Shown here in pieces: positions 47,433-57,654 of a stretch of DNA of 64,000 nucleotides. The notes under the pieces were generated by a model, which was not told where the DNA came from, did no database searches, and worked only from the letters and a program-made list of their open reading frames with translations. Positions within the stretch are counted from its first letter, which is position 1. Every line of letters starts with the position of its first letter. A program made the translations under genes and the position numbers. This DNA is from Spinactinospora alkalitolerans (GTDB lineage Bacteria > Actinomycetota > Actinomycetes > Streptosporangiales > Streptosporangiaceae): NCBI RefSeq assembly GCF_013408795.1, contig NZ_JACCCC010000001.1, forward strand, positions 4,216,001 to 4,280,000, written 5' to 3'.

Positions 47433-49058
47433 TCAGTCCCGGACGTCGACGACCTCGAGGGAGCCGTCGGCGTGCCGGTGGCGCAGGGTCTTCTTGTCGA
47501 ACTTGCCGACGCTGGTCTTGGGCACCTCGTCGACGAACGCCCAGTGTTCGGGGAGCTGCCAGCGTGCGACCCTGTCGGCGAGGAAGGTCCGCAGCCCGGC
47601 GGCGTCGACGCTGTGTCCCTCCTTGACCACCACGGCGACCAGGGGGCGCTCGTCCCATTTGGGGTCGGGGACGGCGACCACGGCGGCCTCCGCGACGGCC
47701 GGGTGCGCCATGACCTGGTTCTCCAGCTCCACCGAGGAGATCCACTCCCCGCCGGACTTGATGACGTCCTTGGCCCGGTCGGTGAGCCGGAGGAAGCCGT
47801 CGGGGGTGAGCGTGCCGACATCACCGGTGCGCAGCCAGCCGTCGTCGAACTTGGCGGGGTCGTCGTCGCGGTGATAGGAGCCGGTGATCCAGGGACCGCG
47901 CACCTCCAGTTCGCCGACGCTCTCCCCGTCGTGCGGCATCGGCCTGCCCTCCGCCCCGATCAGCCGCCCCTGGACGGAGGCGGGCAGCCGGCCCTGGCTG
48001 AGCCGGTAGGCCCACCGCTGCTCGCCCTCGGCGCCGGCGGGCGCGTGGGCGACGCTGCCCAGCGGCGAGGTCTCGGTCATGCCCCAGGCGTGCAGCACCG
48101 GAACGCCGTAGCGCTCCTCGAACGCCTTCATCAGCGAGGGCGGGCAGGCGGAGCCGCCGACGACGACGCGTTTGAGCGAGGAGACGTCGCGCGGAGCGGC
48201 GTCCAGTTCCTGGAGCAGCCCCTGCCAGATGGTCGGCACCGCCGCGGCCATGGTCGGCCGCTCGGCGGCGATCATGTCGGCGAGGGCCGCGGGCTGCAGA
48301 AAGCGGTCGGTGAGCAGCAGCGAGGACCCCGACATGAGCGCGGCGTAGGGCATCCCCCACGACATCGCGTGGAACATCGGGACGACCGCGAGCGAGTAGT
48401 CGGCCTGGCCGACGGCCATGCCGTCGCTCATGCAGACCTGCATGGAGTGCAGCCAGATCGACCGGTGGCTGTAGACCACGCCCTTCGGGTCGCCGGTGGT
48501 GCCGGAGGTGTAGCACATGGCCGCGGCGTCGCGCTCGTCGACGACCGGCCAGTCGAACTCCTCCGGCCGGCCGGCGATGAGGTCGTCGTAGCGGTGCACC
48601 CGGACGCCTTCGGCGGCGAGGTCGCCCGGGTCGCCGCCGGCCACGACGACGTGGCGCACCGTCTTCATGCGGGGCAGCAGCGGGGCGAGCAGTGGCAGCA
48701 GCGAGGCGTCGGCGATGACGACGTGGTCCTCGGCGTGGTTGGCGATGTAGGCGATCTGGTCGGCGTGCAGCCGGATGTTGAGCGTGTGCAGCACCGCGCC
48801 CATGGCCGGGACGGCGAGGTAGGCCTCCAGGTGCTCCTGGTTGTTCCACTGGAACGTGGCCACGCGCTGGTCGCCGGTGACCCCCAGTTCGCGCAGGGCG
48901 TGGGCCAGTTGGGCCGCACGGCGCCCGACCTCGGCGTAGGCGGTGCGGCGCGGCTCCGCCCCGGTCCAGGTGACGACCGTAGACCCGCCGTGCACCGTCG
49001 TGCCGTAGCGGACCAGGTCGGCGATTGACAGCGGTACGTCCTGCATGGTGCTGCGCAT
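47433..49058 (-). CDS. Long-chain fatty-acid–CoA ligase (AMP-binding enzyme)
   Basis: A 541-aa ANL-superfamily ligase. The P-loop-like A3 motif is CYTSGTTGDPKGVVYSHRS. A5 is HAWGMTETSPLG, A7 is DGWLRTGDVG, A8 is RLTDRAKDVIKSGGEWISS, and the catalytic Lys is in KTSVGKFDKKTLR. It resembles FadD of medium/long-chain specificity. A perfect palindrome (49149-49164) lies 91 bp upstream of ATG 49058, a likely operator. ATG 49046 is an alternative start. Confidence 0.93.
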   Translation of the reverse strand: MRSTMQDVPLSIADLVRYGTTVHGGSTVVTWTGAEPRRTAYAEVGRRAAQLAHALRELGVTGDQRVATFQWNNQEHLEAYLAVPAMGAVLHTLNIRLHADQIAYIANHAEDHVVIADASLLPLLAPLLPRMKTVRHVVVAGGDPGDLAAEGVRVHRYDDLIAGRPEEFDWPVVDERDAAAMCYTSGTTGDPKGVVYSHRSIWLHSMQVCMSDGMAVGQADYSLAVVPMFHAMSWGMPYAALMSGSSLLLTDRFLQPAALADMIAAERPTMAAAVPTIWQGLLQELDAAPRDVSSLKRVVVGGSACPPSLMKAFEERYGVPVLHAWGMTETSPLGSVAHAPAGAEGEQRWAYRLSQGRLPASVQGRLIGAEGRPMPHDGESVGELEVRGPWITGSYHRDDDPAKFDDGWLRTGDVGTLTPDGFLRLTDRAKDVIKSGGEWISSVELENQVMAHPAVAEAAVVAVPDPKWDERPLVAVVVKEGHSVDAAGLRTFLADRVARWQLPEHWAFVDEVPKTSVGKFDKKTLRHRHADGSLEVVDVRD

Positions 49059-49148
49059 AGGTCATCGCCCCCATCGCTGGTAATGCCGGGTGTGATCGGT
49101 GCCACGAGGGTAAGGGGCGAGAGACGTCGGGGGTAGGGCGGAAAGACG

Positions 49149-49164
49149 ACCGTTACCTAACGGT
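49149..49164 (-). promoter_or_regulatory. Palindromic operator candidate upstream of acyl-CoA ligase
   Basis: ACCGTTACCTAACGGT: 7-bp perfect arms and a CC centre, AT-rich for this region. It sits between the end of thiE and the start of the ligase gene. The symmetry suits a TetR-type repressor of fatty-acid genes. No regulator gene is adjacent. Confidence 0.5.
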
Positions 49165-49178
49165 GTTAGGGCACTGTC

Positions 49179-49886
49179 TCACGACACCGGGCCGACGCCG
49201 CCGGACGCGGTTCCGGCACCGCGCTCCCCCGCGGCCACCAGCCTGCGCTTGAACTCGGCCGCAGCCGCCCGAGGGTCCTCGGCCAGGGTGATGGCGCGGA
49301 CCACGACGACGCGGCGGGCGCCCGCGTCCAGTACTTGGCCGAGATTGGACAGGTCGATGCCGCCGATGGCGAACCAGGGGCGGTCGGTGCCGAGTCCGGC
49401 CGCGTGCTCCACGACGGACAGGCCGGCGGCCGGGCGCCCCGGCTTGGTGGGGGTGGCCCAGGCCGGGCCGACGCAGAAGTAGTCGACGCCCTCTTCGACG
49501 GCCGAGGCCGCGGCCATCTCCGGGGCGTTGTTGGACCGCCCGATCAGCGGCCCGGGACCGATGATCTCGCGAGCGTGCGGCACCGGCAGGTCGTTCTGGC
49601 CCAGGTGCAGCACATCGGCGCGCACAGCGCGGGCGATGTCGGCGCGGTCGTTGACCGACAGCAGTGCGCCGTGGCGGTCGCACGCCTCCCGAACGGTCTC
49701 CAGGCACTCCAGCTCCTGGCGGGTCTCCAGGGTCTTGTCGCGCAACTGGACGATGTCCACGCCGCCCGACAGCGCCGCGTCCAGGAAGTCGGCCAGGTCC
49801 CCCTGGCCCTGGCGGGCGTCGGTGCACAGGTACAGCAGGGCGGAGTCAAGGCGCTCCCGCAAGCTCGCATTCACGCCGCCCAGCAT
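49179..49886 (-). CDS. thiE: Thiamine-phosphate synthase
   Basis: The 235-aa TIM-barrel enzyme joins the pyrimidine and thiazole halves of thiamine. It has [70 protein letters not shown] and [19 protein letters not shown]. The usual STH of the phosphate loop is SNN here. ATG 49886 and GTG 49874 are both possible starts. It is divergent from the thiO-thiS-thiG operon, with the Rv2175c-like gene between. Confidence 0.95.
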   Translation of the reverse strand: MLGGVNASLRERLDSALLYLCTDARQGQGDLADFLDAALSGGVDIVQLRDKTLETRQELECLETVREACDRHGALLSVNDRADIARAVRADVLHLGQNDLPVPHAREIIGPGPLIGRSNNAPEMAAASAVEEGVDYFCVGPAWATPTKPGRPAAGLSVVEHAAGLGTDRPWFAIGGIDLSNLGQVLDAGARRVVVVRAITLAEDPRAAAAEFKRRLVAAGERGAGTASGGVGPVS

Positions 49887-49919
49887 AGGACCGACGCCGC
49901 CGGGCGGCGGAGGGCGGCC

Positions 49920-50279
49920 CTACAGCGCCAGTGCCTGGGCGCGGCGGCGCACCTCGGTGCCACGGTTGGCGATGAGGGCGTCGATCGGGGCGCCGGGCAG
50001 CGTGTCGTCGGCCGTGAACAGCCAGCGCAGCGCCTCGTCCTCGGTGAAACCGCAGTCGGCGAGGACGGTGAGCGTACCGGAGAGGCCCTTGACGATCTCG
50101 CCGTCGGCGATGAAGACGGCGGGGATCGACCAGACCCCCGAGCGCCGCACCCCGAGGAGCTTGTGGTCGTTGATCAGTTGTTTGATCCGATTCGGACTGA
50201 CACCGAGCGCCTGGGCGGTCTCGTTGATGGTGAGCCAGTCGCCCACGAGGGCGTCGGTGTCGCGGTCAATCTGTGTCAC
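49920..50279 (-). CDS. Rv2175c-family DNA-binding protein
   Basis: A 119-aa protein with a winged/helix-turn-helix N-terminal part (WLTINETAQALGVSPNRIKQLINDHKLLGVRR) and a C-terminal domain with PGAPIDALIANRGTEVRRRAQAL. It matches the family of M. tuberculosis Rv2175c, a substrate of the kinase PknL. Here a PASTA kinase lies 2.8 kb away beyond thiO-thiS-thiG. GTG 50279 is preferred over GTG 50303, with GGGAG 11 bases before it. Confidence 0.88.
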   Translation of the reverse strand: MTQIDRDTDALVGDWLTINETAQALGVSPNRIKQLINDHKLLGVRRSGVWSIPAVFIADGEIVKGLSGTLTVLADCGFTEDEALRWLFTADDTLPGAPIDALIANRGTEVRRRAQALAL

Positions 50280-50420
50280 GTCAGCCAATCTCCCACATAC
50301 CACTGGAATCCAAACGCGGACACGGGGCGTTATCGCTGTAGGCGTAGTGGTGAGCGGTGACGAGCGGGCGCGTTGCCCCCACCGCGCCGCGACGTTCTAG
50401 CATTGCCGTAGAACATGAAA

Positions 50421-50512
50421 CCCCGCGGGAGCCGGGTGGGACCCGGCTGAGAGGGAGGCTGTGAGCCTCCGACCGCACGAACCTGATCCGGATCATGCCG
50501 GCGAAGGGAGTG
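50421..50512 (+). promoter_or_regulatory. TPP riboswitch
   Basis: The THI-box blocks appear in order: CGCGGGAGCCGGGTGGGACC, CGGCTGAGAGGGAGGC, GACCGCACGAACCTGATCCG and GATCATGCCGGCGAAGGGAG. It ends about 10 bp before thiO and overlaps its ribosome-binding region, so thiamine pyrophosphate should block translation of thiO-thiS-thiG. Confidence 0.97.
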
Positions 50513-50522
50513 GAGGCGAGAC

Positions 50523-51698
50523 GTGCGCACACCACCATCCGACCACGGTTCCTCCCGGCCCGCCCCCGATGTCGTCGTCGTCGGAGCCGGGCTGATCGGC
50601 CTGGTCACCGCATGGCGGGCGGCCCAGCGGGGACTGCGGGTGAGCGTCGTCGCGCCGGAGCCGCACGCGGCGGCCTCCGGCGTCGCCGCGGGGATGCTCA
50701 CCCCGGCCACCGAGGCCGCCTTCGGCGAAGAGGCCCTCATGCGGTTCGGGATCCACTCCCGCGACCGCTACCCCGGTTTCATCGCCGAACTGGAGTCCGA
50801 GAGCGGCCGCGACGCCGGGTACCGCGCCGAAGGGACCCTGCAGGTCGCCTTCGACACCGACGACCTGGCCCGGCTCACCGAGCTGATGGAGCTGCAGGGC
50901 CGGCTCGGCGTCAAGGCCCAGCGGCTGACCGGCCGCGAGTGCCGGAGGCTGGAACCGATGCTGGCGCCGTCGGTGCGCGGCGGCGTCCTCGCGCCCGAGG
51001 ACCACTCCGTCGACCCCCGCCGGCTGATGGCGGCGCTGCGGGCCGCGGCGCTGCACCGCGGCGCCGAGCTGGTCACCGACCGCGTCACCGAGGTCGTCGT
51101 ATCCGGCGGCGCCGCGCTGGGCGTGCGCCTGAGCGGCGGCGACCGCCTGGACGCCGGGCAGGTGGTGCTGGCGGCCGGCACCTGGACCCCCGGCATCGGC
51201 GGGGTGCCGGCCGACGTGCTCCCGCCGCTGCGTCCGGTCAAGGGGCAACTGCTGCGGCTGCGCACCCCCGAGGGCGAGGAGCCGATCGTCACCCGCACGG
51301 TGCGCGGCCTGGTCAGGGGTACGCCCGTGTACCTGGTGCCGCGGGCCGACGGCGAGATCGTGCTCGGCGCCACGCAGGAGGAGACCGGGTACGACACCCG
51401 GCTCACCGTCGGCGGCGTGTGGGAGGTCCTGCGCGACGCCCGCGAACTGGTCCCCGGCGTCAGCGAACTGGAGATCGCCGAGACCTGCGTGGGCCTGCGC
51501 CCCGGCTCCCCCGACAACGAGCCGCTGCTCGGTCCGACCCGGATCCCCGGGCTGCACCTGGCCGTCGGCCACTTCCGGCACGGCGTGCTGCTGACCCCGG
51601 CGACCGGCGACGCCATGGCCGAGGCGCTGACCGGCGCACCACTGCCCGACCACGCCCGCAGGTTCGCCGCGACCCGTGACCTCGGTGTCCCGGCCTGA
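50523..51698 (+). CDS. thiO: Glycine oxidase ThiO
   Basis: A 391-aa FAD enzyme giving dehydroglycine for the thiazole ring. It has the dinucleotide-binding VVVVGAGLIGLVTAWRAAQRG, the substrate-side SGVAAGMLTPATEAAFGEE, and C-terminal LRPGSPDNEPLLGPT and HFRHGVLLTPATGDAMAE. GTG 50523 follows the riboswitch's final GGAGTGGAGGCGAGAC. A dispersed repeat begins 3 bp after its stop. Confidence 0.95.
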   Translation: MRTPPSDHGSSRPAPDVVVVGAGLIGLVTAWRAAQRGLRVSVVAPEPHAAASGVAAGMLTPATEAAFGEEALMRFGIHSRDRYPGFIAELESESGRDAGYRAEGTLQVAFDTDDLARLTELMELQGRLGVKAQRLTGRECRRLEPMLAPSVRGGVLAPEDHSVDPRRLMAALRAAALHRGAELVTDRVTEVVVSGGAALGVRLSGGDRLDAGQVVLAAGTWTPGIGGVPADVLPPLRPVKGQLLRLRTPEGEEPIVTRTVRGLVRGTPVYLVPRADGEIVLGATQEETGYDTRLTVGGVWEVLRDARELVPGVSELEIAETCVGLRPGSPDNEPLLGPTRIPGLHLAVGHFRHGVLLTPATGDAMAEALTGAPLPDHARRFAATRDLGVPA

Positions 51699-51700
51699 CT

Positions 51701-51815
51701 GATGTTTGACGACCGCGCTCGCACAGGGGGTTGGCTGTCGCAGTGCGCGCAGCGCCGGCGGCACAGCAGGTCCGAGCCCTGGAAATCCCATCCCGCCCCA
51801 CGAACGCAGCAGTCA
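51701..51815 (+). repeat. Dispersed ~115-bp repeat, copy 2
   Basis: It lies 3 bp after thiO. It begins GATGTTTGACGACCGCGCTC, continues GCACAGGGGG and CAGTGCGCGC, and ends CGAACGCAGCAGTCA. It aligns over its full length with copy 3 (55085-55200, opposite strand), at roughly four-fifths identity by eye. It separates thiO from thiS inside the operon. Confidence 0.8.
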
Positions 51816-51893
51816 GAGTTCGATGAGCACCCCTTTGACCGGCCATGCCCAATCGACGCCGGCCGCGCGCCCGACGTCCCCGCGAAGGAAGAA

Positions 51894-52903
<1,010 letters not shown>

Positions 52904-53071
52904 CCCGCCACCGCGGACGCGACCCCGGGCGCACACTCGTTCACCCTGCGTGGCGGCACCCCGGATCTCCGAGAAGAAACGGGGGCCGTCCGCAGGAGTC
53001 TGAGGTGGAGCGTTACCCCGTCCGCGACTCGCAGAAACCGCCTTCCTCTCACTTCTCACCGCAATCGCCCG

Positions 53072-53077
53072 TAAACT
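53072..53077 (+). promoter_or_regulatory. -10 box of the PASTA kinase gene
   Basis: TAAACT ends 7 bases before the GTG at 53085. Transcription would start at or next to the start codon, a leaderless message. There is no Shine-Dalgarno. The -35 region is weak. Confidence 0.5.
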
Positions 53078-53084
53078 CACCTTC

Positions 53085-55052
53085 GTGGACATGACGACTG
53101 CGGACCCGCTTGTTGGCACGACGCTCGACCATCGCTACTACGTCGAGTCCCGTGTCGACGGCGGTGGCATGGCCACGGTCTACGTCGCGCACGATCTGCG
53201 GCTGGACCGGCGCGTCGCGCTGAAGGTCATGCATTCCTCCCTCGCCCAGGACCCCCACTTCGTGCGCCGCTTCATCAACGAGGCGCACTCGGTGGCCAAG
53301 CTCTCCCACCCCAACGTCGTGCAGGTCTACGACCAGGGCACCGACCAGGGACACGTGTACCTGGCCATGGAGTACGTGCCCGGGCGCACGCTGCGCGACC
53401 TGCTCACCGCCCGGGGCCGGCTCGACCCGCGCGACGCGCTGCAGGTCATGGTCCCGGTGCTGGCCGCGCTCGGCGCGGCCCACCAGGCCGGCATGGTGCA
53501 CCGCGACGTCAAGCCCGAGAACGTCCTGCTCACCGAGGACGGCCAGGTCAAGGTGGTGGACTTCGGGCTGGCCCGCGTCGTCGAGGCCACGCAGCAGAAC
53601 CTCACCAAGACCGGCACGCTCATGGGCACGGCCGCCTACCTCGCGCCGGAGCAGATCTCGCGCAGCGTCTCCGACGCGCGCACCGACGTCTACGCCGCCG
53701 GCATCATGCTGTACGAACTGCTCACCGGTCGGCAGCCGCACACCGGCGAGAGCCCGATCGCGATCGCCTACCAGCACGTCAACGAGGACGTGCCGCGGCC
53801 CTCGCGGACCGTCCCCGGCGTGCCCCAGGAGATCGACTCGCTGGTCACCCGGGCCACCGAGCGCGATCCGCGCTACCGCCCCGGTGACGCCGGGCAGTTC
53901 CTCACCTCGGTGTTCGCCGTCTACCAGGCGATGCCCGAGACCGGCCCCGACATGCCGCTCACCCGCACCCCCGCCGCCGCCGGGACGGAGCCGGCCACCG
54001 GCGAGGGCTCCAACAGCACCCTGGTCGTCGACCTCAACGAGGTCGACCTCCCGCCGGCCGAGTACGGCGACGACGGCGCCCCCGCCCGTCGGCGTCCCAA
54101 CCTGAACTACCCGCTGCTGCTCGTGGGCGGCGTGCTCCTGGTGGCACTGCTGGGCCTGGGCTGGTGGATGCTGCTCGGCCGCTACGAGAGCGTCCCCGAC
54201 CTGGTCGGCATGGGCCAGGAGCAGGCGCAGGAGGAACTGTCCGGGGCCGGGCTGAAGATCGAGGTGTCGGACGAGCGGGTCTACAGCGACGAGGCCGAGG
54301 AGGGCATGATCGCCGAGAGCACCCCGGCCCCCGACGAGCGCATCCTCCCCGGCGAGACCGTGACCGTGGCGCTGTCCCAGGGGCCGCAGACCGTCGAGAT
54401 GCCCGATGTCGTCGGCAGGCCCGTGGGCGAGGCGCGCGAGCTCCTGGAGGAGCAGGGCATCACCGAGATCGATGAGGAGGAGACGGTCTCCTACGAGGAG
54501 GCGCCGGGGACCGTGCTGTCCTCCGACCCCTCCGCCGGCGACGGCGCCGACCGGGAGGAGAGCGTGACGCTCCAGGTCAGCGCCGGCTTCGACCTGCCCG
54601 ACGTCGTCGGCCTCAGCCAGGACGACGCCACGCGCCAGCTCGAGGAGAACGACCTCGCGGTCGACGTCGCCGAGAAGCCCAGCGACGACGTGCCCAAGGG
54701 CGAGGTCATGGAGCAGGCCCCGGCCGCGGGCGAGAGCGTCGGCAGCGGCGACACCGTGACCATCACCGTCTCCTCCGGTCCCGAGGAGATCGAGATCCCC
54801 GACGTGCGGGGGATGAAGGCCAAGGACGCCAGGAAGCAACTGGAGGAGCTCGGCTTCACCGTCAAGGTGACCCGGATCCTCGGCGGCGACCGGGTGGGCT
54901 CCTACAGCCCCGAGGGCAAGGCGCAGGAGGGCGCCGAGATCGAGCTGTTCGTGTCGCCCTTCGCTCCGGGCGGCGGCGGTGACGACGACGACAACGACGA
55001 CAACGACGACAACGGCGACAACGGCCGGGGGCGGGGCCGGGGCGGGGACTGA
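53085..55052 (+). CDS. PASTA-domain Ser/Thr protein kinase (PknB/PknL type)
   Basis: A 655-aa membrane kinase. The kinase domain (about 15-280) has the Gly-loop VDGGGMATVYVAHD, VALKVM, HRDVKPENVLL, DFGLARVV and GTAAYLAPEQ. One membrane helix, LLLVGGVLLVALLGLGWWML (about 345-365), follows. Outside are four PASTA repeats starting VPDLVGMG, MPDVVGRP, LPDVVGLS and IPDVRGMK, which sense peptidoglycan fragments. The tail is an Asp/Asn- then Gly/Arg-rich low-complexity stretch. GTG 53085 or ATG 53091 is the start. An Rv2175c-like candidate substrate is nearby. Confidence 0.95.
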   Translation: MDMTTADPLVGTTLDHRYYVESRVDGGGMATVYVAHDLRLDRRVALKVMHSSLAQDPHFVRRFINEAHSVAKLSHPNVVQVYDQGTDQGHVYLAMEYVPGRTLRDLLTARGRLDPRDALQVMVPVLAALGAAHQAGMVHRDVKPENVLLTEDGQVKVVDFGLARVVEATQQNLTKTGTLMGTAAYLAPEQISRSVSDARTDVYAAGIMLYELLTGRQPHTGESPIAIAYQHVNEDVPRPSRTVPGVPQEIDSLVTRATERDPRYRPGDAGQFLTSVFAVYQAMPETGPDMPLTRTPAAAGTEPATGEGSNSTLVVDLNEVDLPPAEYGDDGAPARRRPNLNYPLLLVGGVLLVALLGLGWWMLLGRYESVPDLVGMGQEQAQEELSGAGLKIEVSDERVYSDEAEEGMIAESTPAPDERILPGETVTVALSQGPQTVEMPDVVGRPVGEARELLEEQGITEIDEEETVSYEEAPGTVLSSDPSAGDGADREESVTLQVSAGFDLPDVVGLSQDDATRQLEENDLAVDVAEKPSDDVPKGEVMEQAPAAGESVGSGDTVTITVSSGPEEIEIPDVRGMKAKDARKQLEELGFTVKVTRILGGDRVGSYSPEGKAQEGAEIELFVSPFAPGGGGDDDDNDDNDDNGDNGRGRGRGGD

Positions 55053-55084
55053 CCGGGCGCCGGGCGAAGGCCGGGCTGACGGGT

Positions 55085-55200
55085 GGTGACCGCTGCGTTC
55101 GGGGGCGAGATGGGGCTTTCGGGCTCGGACGGCCGTGCCGCTGGCGACTTGCGCGCACTGCGATGGCCGACCCCCTGTGCGGATCCGATCGCCCGACATC
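55085..55200 (-). repeat. Dispersed ~115-bp repeat, copy 3
   Basis: Read on the minus strand it begins GATGTCGGGCGATCGGATCC and continues GCACAGGGGG and CAGTGCGCGC. It ends GAACGCAGCGGTCACC, 33 bp after the kinase stop. It is opposite in orientation to the kinase, unlike copies 1 and 2, which run with their upstream gene. Confidence 0.8.
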
Positions 55201-55540
55201 AGTGAGGGTCCGCACAGCGGTGTCGCCCGGCCGCCATCGTCGTGCGATGGCCGCCGGGCGACGCGCTCCGACGCCGCTCCCCTCCGTGCCGCGGCGCTTG
55301 CGCTCCGCGGGCTGACGGCGCCGGGTCTCTCCCCCTCTTCACGAGCGACCGGCCGGCAGACCGAGGCGTGTCGACCGATACGGCGATCGGCCGGTCGCTC
55401 AGCCATCACCCTACGGCGTGTGCGGTCTGCGAACCGCTCTCTTCGGCCTTTGATCGACGGGCGGTGCCGAGAGGTCGCCATGCGGAAATCCGCCATCGAC
55501 GAACGGTCGCTCCCGGACGGCGAACGGTCCGGACGGCCCG
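55201..55540. other. Spacer between kinase repeat and symporter
   Basis: 340 bp between converging genes. Open frames here are antisense or composition artefacts. No hairpin with a T-run and no other element was recognised. Confidence 0.5.
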
Positions 55541-57238
55541 TCACGGGATGCGCGGGGTCTCCTCGGGAAGGTGCATGCGCGCGAGCACGGCCGCGACGTC
55601 ACCGGGCACCCGGCGGCGGGTGAGCCGGGAGACGACGACCATGACCGCGAACGTGAGCGGGACGAGCACGATGGTGGCATCGGCCGGCAGGCCGGTGCCC
55701 GCCTCCCCCTCGGCCGTGAGCAGCGTGCTCGCCGCCGTGCCGAGCAGCCCGGTGACCAGTCCCGCCGCGGCCCCGGCATCGGTCAGCCCGCGCCACCAGA
55801 TGCCCAGCAGCAGGAGCGGGGCCACCGTGGCCGCGCTCAGCCGGAACGCGGGGACCACCATCGCCATCAGGCCGGCCTGCGACAGTTCGGGGAGCGCGAC
55901 GCTGACCGCGAGCGGCACCCCCACCGCCATGGCCGCCCCGAGCCGGAACGCCTGGGTGCCGCCGCCGAGGACGCACTGGGAGATGGTCCCGGCCAGCGCC
56001 GTGACCAGGCCGACCGACACCGTGATGACGGCCACGGCCGCGCCCGCCGCCACCAGGGCGGTCAGCAGCACGCCGGAGAGGCCCGGGGCGATCCGTCCCG
56101 GCAGCTCCAGCACCAGGAGGTCGGTGCGCGCCGTGGTCAGCAGGTCGCCGGCGTAGACCCGGCCCAGCCCGGCGTAGACCACGGGGAAGATCGAGAAGAC
56201 CGCGATCAGCGCGAACACCACGACCACCGTCCGGCGCGCGGTGCGGGCGTTCGGCGCGCCGTAGAAGCGCGCCACGAACTGGGGCAGCCCGACGACGCCG
56301 AGCGCGAGGGCGATGTAGACGGAGTAGGCGTCGATCAGCGGGACGTCCACGCCCACCTCCGCCCAGCGCCCGCCCTCCTTGACCGGCAGGTCCGCGTGGT
56401 GCGGGACGGCGGCGCCGGCCTCGAAGGACAGCGTGCTGCCCGCCGCCACCTCGTGCGCGCCGGCTTCCAGACGCACCGTCTCCCCGTCCAGGGACCGCCG
56501 GCCCAGCTCCCCGCTCACCGTCACCGGCGTGCTCTCCGACACGCGCAGCCGCTGGTCCCGCTCGATGTGCACCGACGTCGGCTCGCGGAAGCGGGGGACC
56601 GTGTCGGCTTCGATCCGCCGGCCATCCTGAACCTGCCAGAGCACCAGGAGGGCCATGGCGGGCACGCCGATGGCGACGAGCTTGAACCAGAAGTGCACCG
56701 CCTGGAAGCCGGTGCTGGACCCGCCGGAGCAGCACAGCACGATGACCAGCACGATCGCCGCCAGCGCCGCCCAGCCCGCCCACCCCGGCAGGCCGCTGAA
56801 CCTGCGCACCAGGAGTCCCGCGGCGCTGAACTGCGCCAGCAGGTACAGCCAGCCGGCCGCCACCACGCAGATGCTGACCACCCGGCGCACCTTGCGTGAG
56901 CGCAGCCGCCACTCGGCGAAGTCCGAAGGGCTGTAGACCCCCGCTCGGCGCAGTGGGGCGACGACCAGGGCCGTCAGCACGCAGTATCCGAGGGCGATCG
57001 CGGTGAGCAGCCACATGACCTGGAAACCGTGGACCAGCATGACCCCGGCGAGGCCGAGGAACGTCACCGCCGAGAGGTACTCGCCGCAGACGGCCGCGGC
57101 GGAGGACAGGACGTGCGGAGGCCGGACGGCCGCCGTGAAGTCCGACGTCGCGCCGGAGCGGGTGTGGAAACCCGCGACCGTCAGCACGACGAGCAGGGTG
57201 ATGGCCATGAGCAGCGCACCACCGACGAGCTCGATCAC
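55541..57238 (-). CDS. Sodium:solute symporter, ActP-like monocarboxylate/acetate permease
   Basis: A 565-aa SSS-family transporter with about 13 membrane segments. It has the N-terminal SAAAVCGEYLSAVTFLGLAGVMLVHG, YSPSDFAEWRLRSRKVRR and IALALGVVGLPQFVARFYGAPNARTARR. An extracellular loop of about 95 residues (about 205-300) is longer than usual and beta-rich. Substrate is probably a short organic acid; this is inference from ActP resemblance. GTG 57238 overlaps the stop of the small membrane gene (GTGA). Confidence 0.88.
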   Translation of the reverse strand: MIELVGGALLMAITLLVVLTVAGFHTRSGATSDFTAAVRPPHVLSSAAAVCGEYLSAVTFLGLAGVMLVHGFQVMWLLTAIALGYCVLTALVVAPLRRAGVYSPSDFAEWRLRSRKVRRVVSICVVAAGWLYLLAQFSAAGLLVRRFSGLPGWAGWAALAAIVLVIVLCCSGGSSTGFQAVHFWFKLVAIGVPAMALLVLWQVQDGRRIEADTVPRFREPTSVHIERDQRLRVSESTPVTVSGELGRRSLDGETVRLEAGAHEVAAGSTLSFEAGAAVPHHADLPVKEGGRWAEVGVDVPLIDAYSVYIALALGVVGLPQFVARFYGAPNARTARRTVVVVFALIAVFSIFPVVYAGLGRVYAGDLLTTARTDLLVLELPGRIAPGLSGVLLTALVAAGAAVAVITVSVGLVTALAGTISQCVLGGGTQAFRLGAAMAVGVPLAVSVALPELSQAGLMAMVVPAFRLSAATVAPLLLLGIWWRGLTDAGAAAGLVTGLLGTAASTLLTAEGEAGTGLPADATIVLVPLTFAVMVVVSRLTRRRVPGDVAAVLARMHLPEETPRIP

Positions 57239-57654
57239 CGGCGGTCCTCCGGCTCGGCCGGATCCGGGTGCGCGGCACCGTCCGCCCTGAACGCGGCCCG
57301 ACGTTCCAGCCGCTCGACGGCGCTCACGTGGGCCATCATCGCGAGCACCGCCAGGGGCGGCAGCCCCACCGCGACGGCGATCCAGCCCGGCCGCAGCCCT
57401 CCCGAGCACGCCCCGCTGAGCGAGGGGCGGAGGGTGAAGACCATCGGCAGGACCAGCAGCACCAGCGCCACGACGGCGACGAGCGCCAGCCCCAGCGACA
57501 ATTGGCGGCGCATGAGCCGGGTGCAGTCGGGGACGCGGTCGGCGCGCGCGGGAACGGGAGCGCCGGCCCGCATCGCCCGCTGGGTGGCCGGGCCGACGAC
57601 CACGGTGCGGCGGGGAGGGGCCGCGCCGCCGGGGGGAACCGGGCGGCGGTTCAC
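57235..57654 (-). CDS. DUF485-like small membrane partner of the symporter
   Basis: A 139-aa protein with two membrane helices (about 52-75: LSLGLALVAVVALVLLVLPM, and about 90-108: WIAVAVGLPPLAVLAMMAHV) and a charged C-terminal tail. Small two-helix DUF485 proteins are the usual partners of ActP-type symporters; here the N terminus is longer. Both ends overlap neighbours by GTGA, locking it between the LytTR regulator and the symporter. Confidence 0.75.
   Translation of the reverse strand: MNRRPVPPGGAAPPRRTVVVGPATQRAMRAGAPVPARADRVPDCTRLMRRQLSLGLALVAVVALVLLVLPMVFTLRPSLSGACSGGLRPGWIAVAVGLPPLAVLAMMAHVSAVERLERRAAFRADGAAHPDPAEPEDRR

Noticed and set aside
51702-51893. N-terminal extension of thiS through the dispersed repeat
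   Set aside because: ThiS proteins are about 66-70 residues and AAGGA lies right before GTG 51894. The repeat's frame is broken in copy 1.
54962-55049. Simple GAC/AAC repeats at the end of the kinase gene as a separate repeat element
   Set aside because: They encode the Asp/Asn-rich low-complexity tail in frame and need no separate explanation.
53049-55544. 831-codon minus-strand open frame over the PASTA kinase
   Set aside because: Antisense shadow; composition mirrors the kinase codons.
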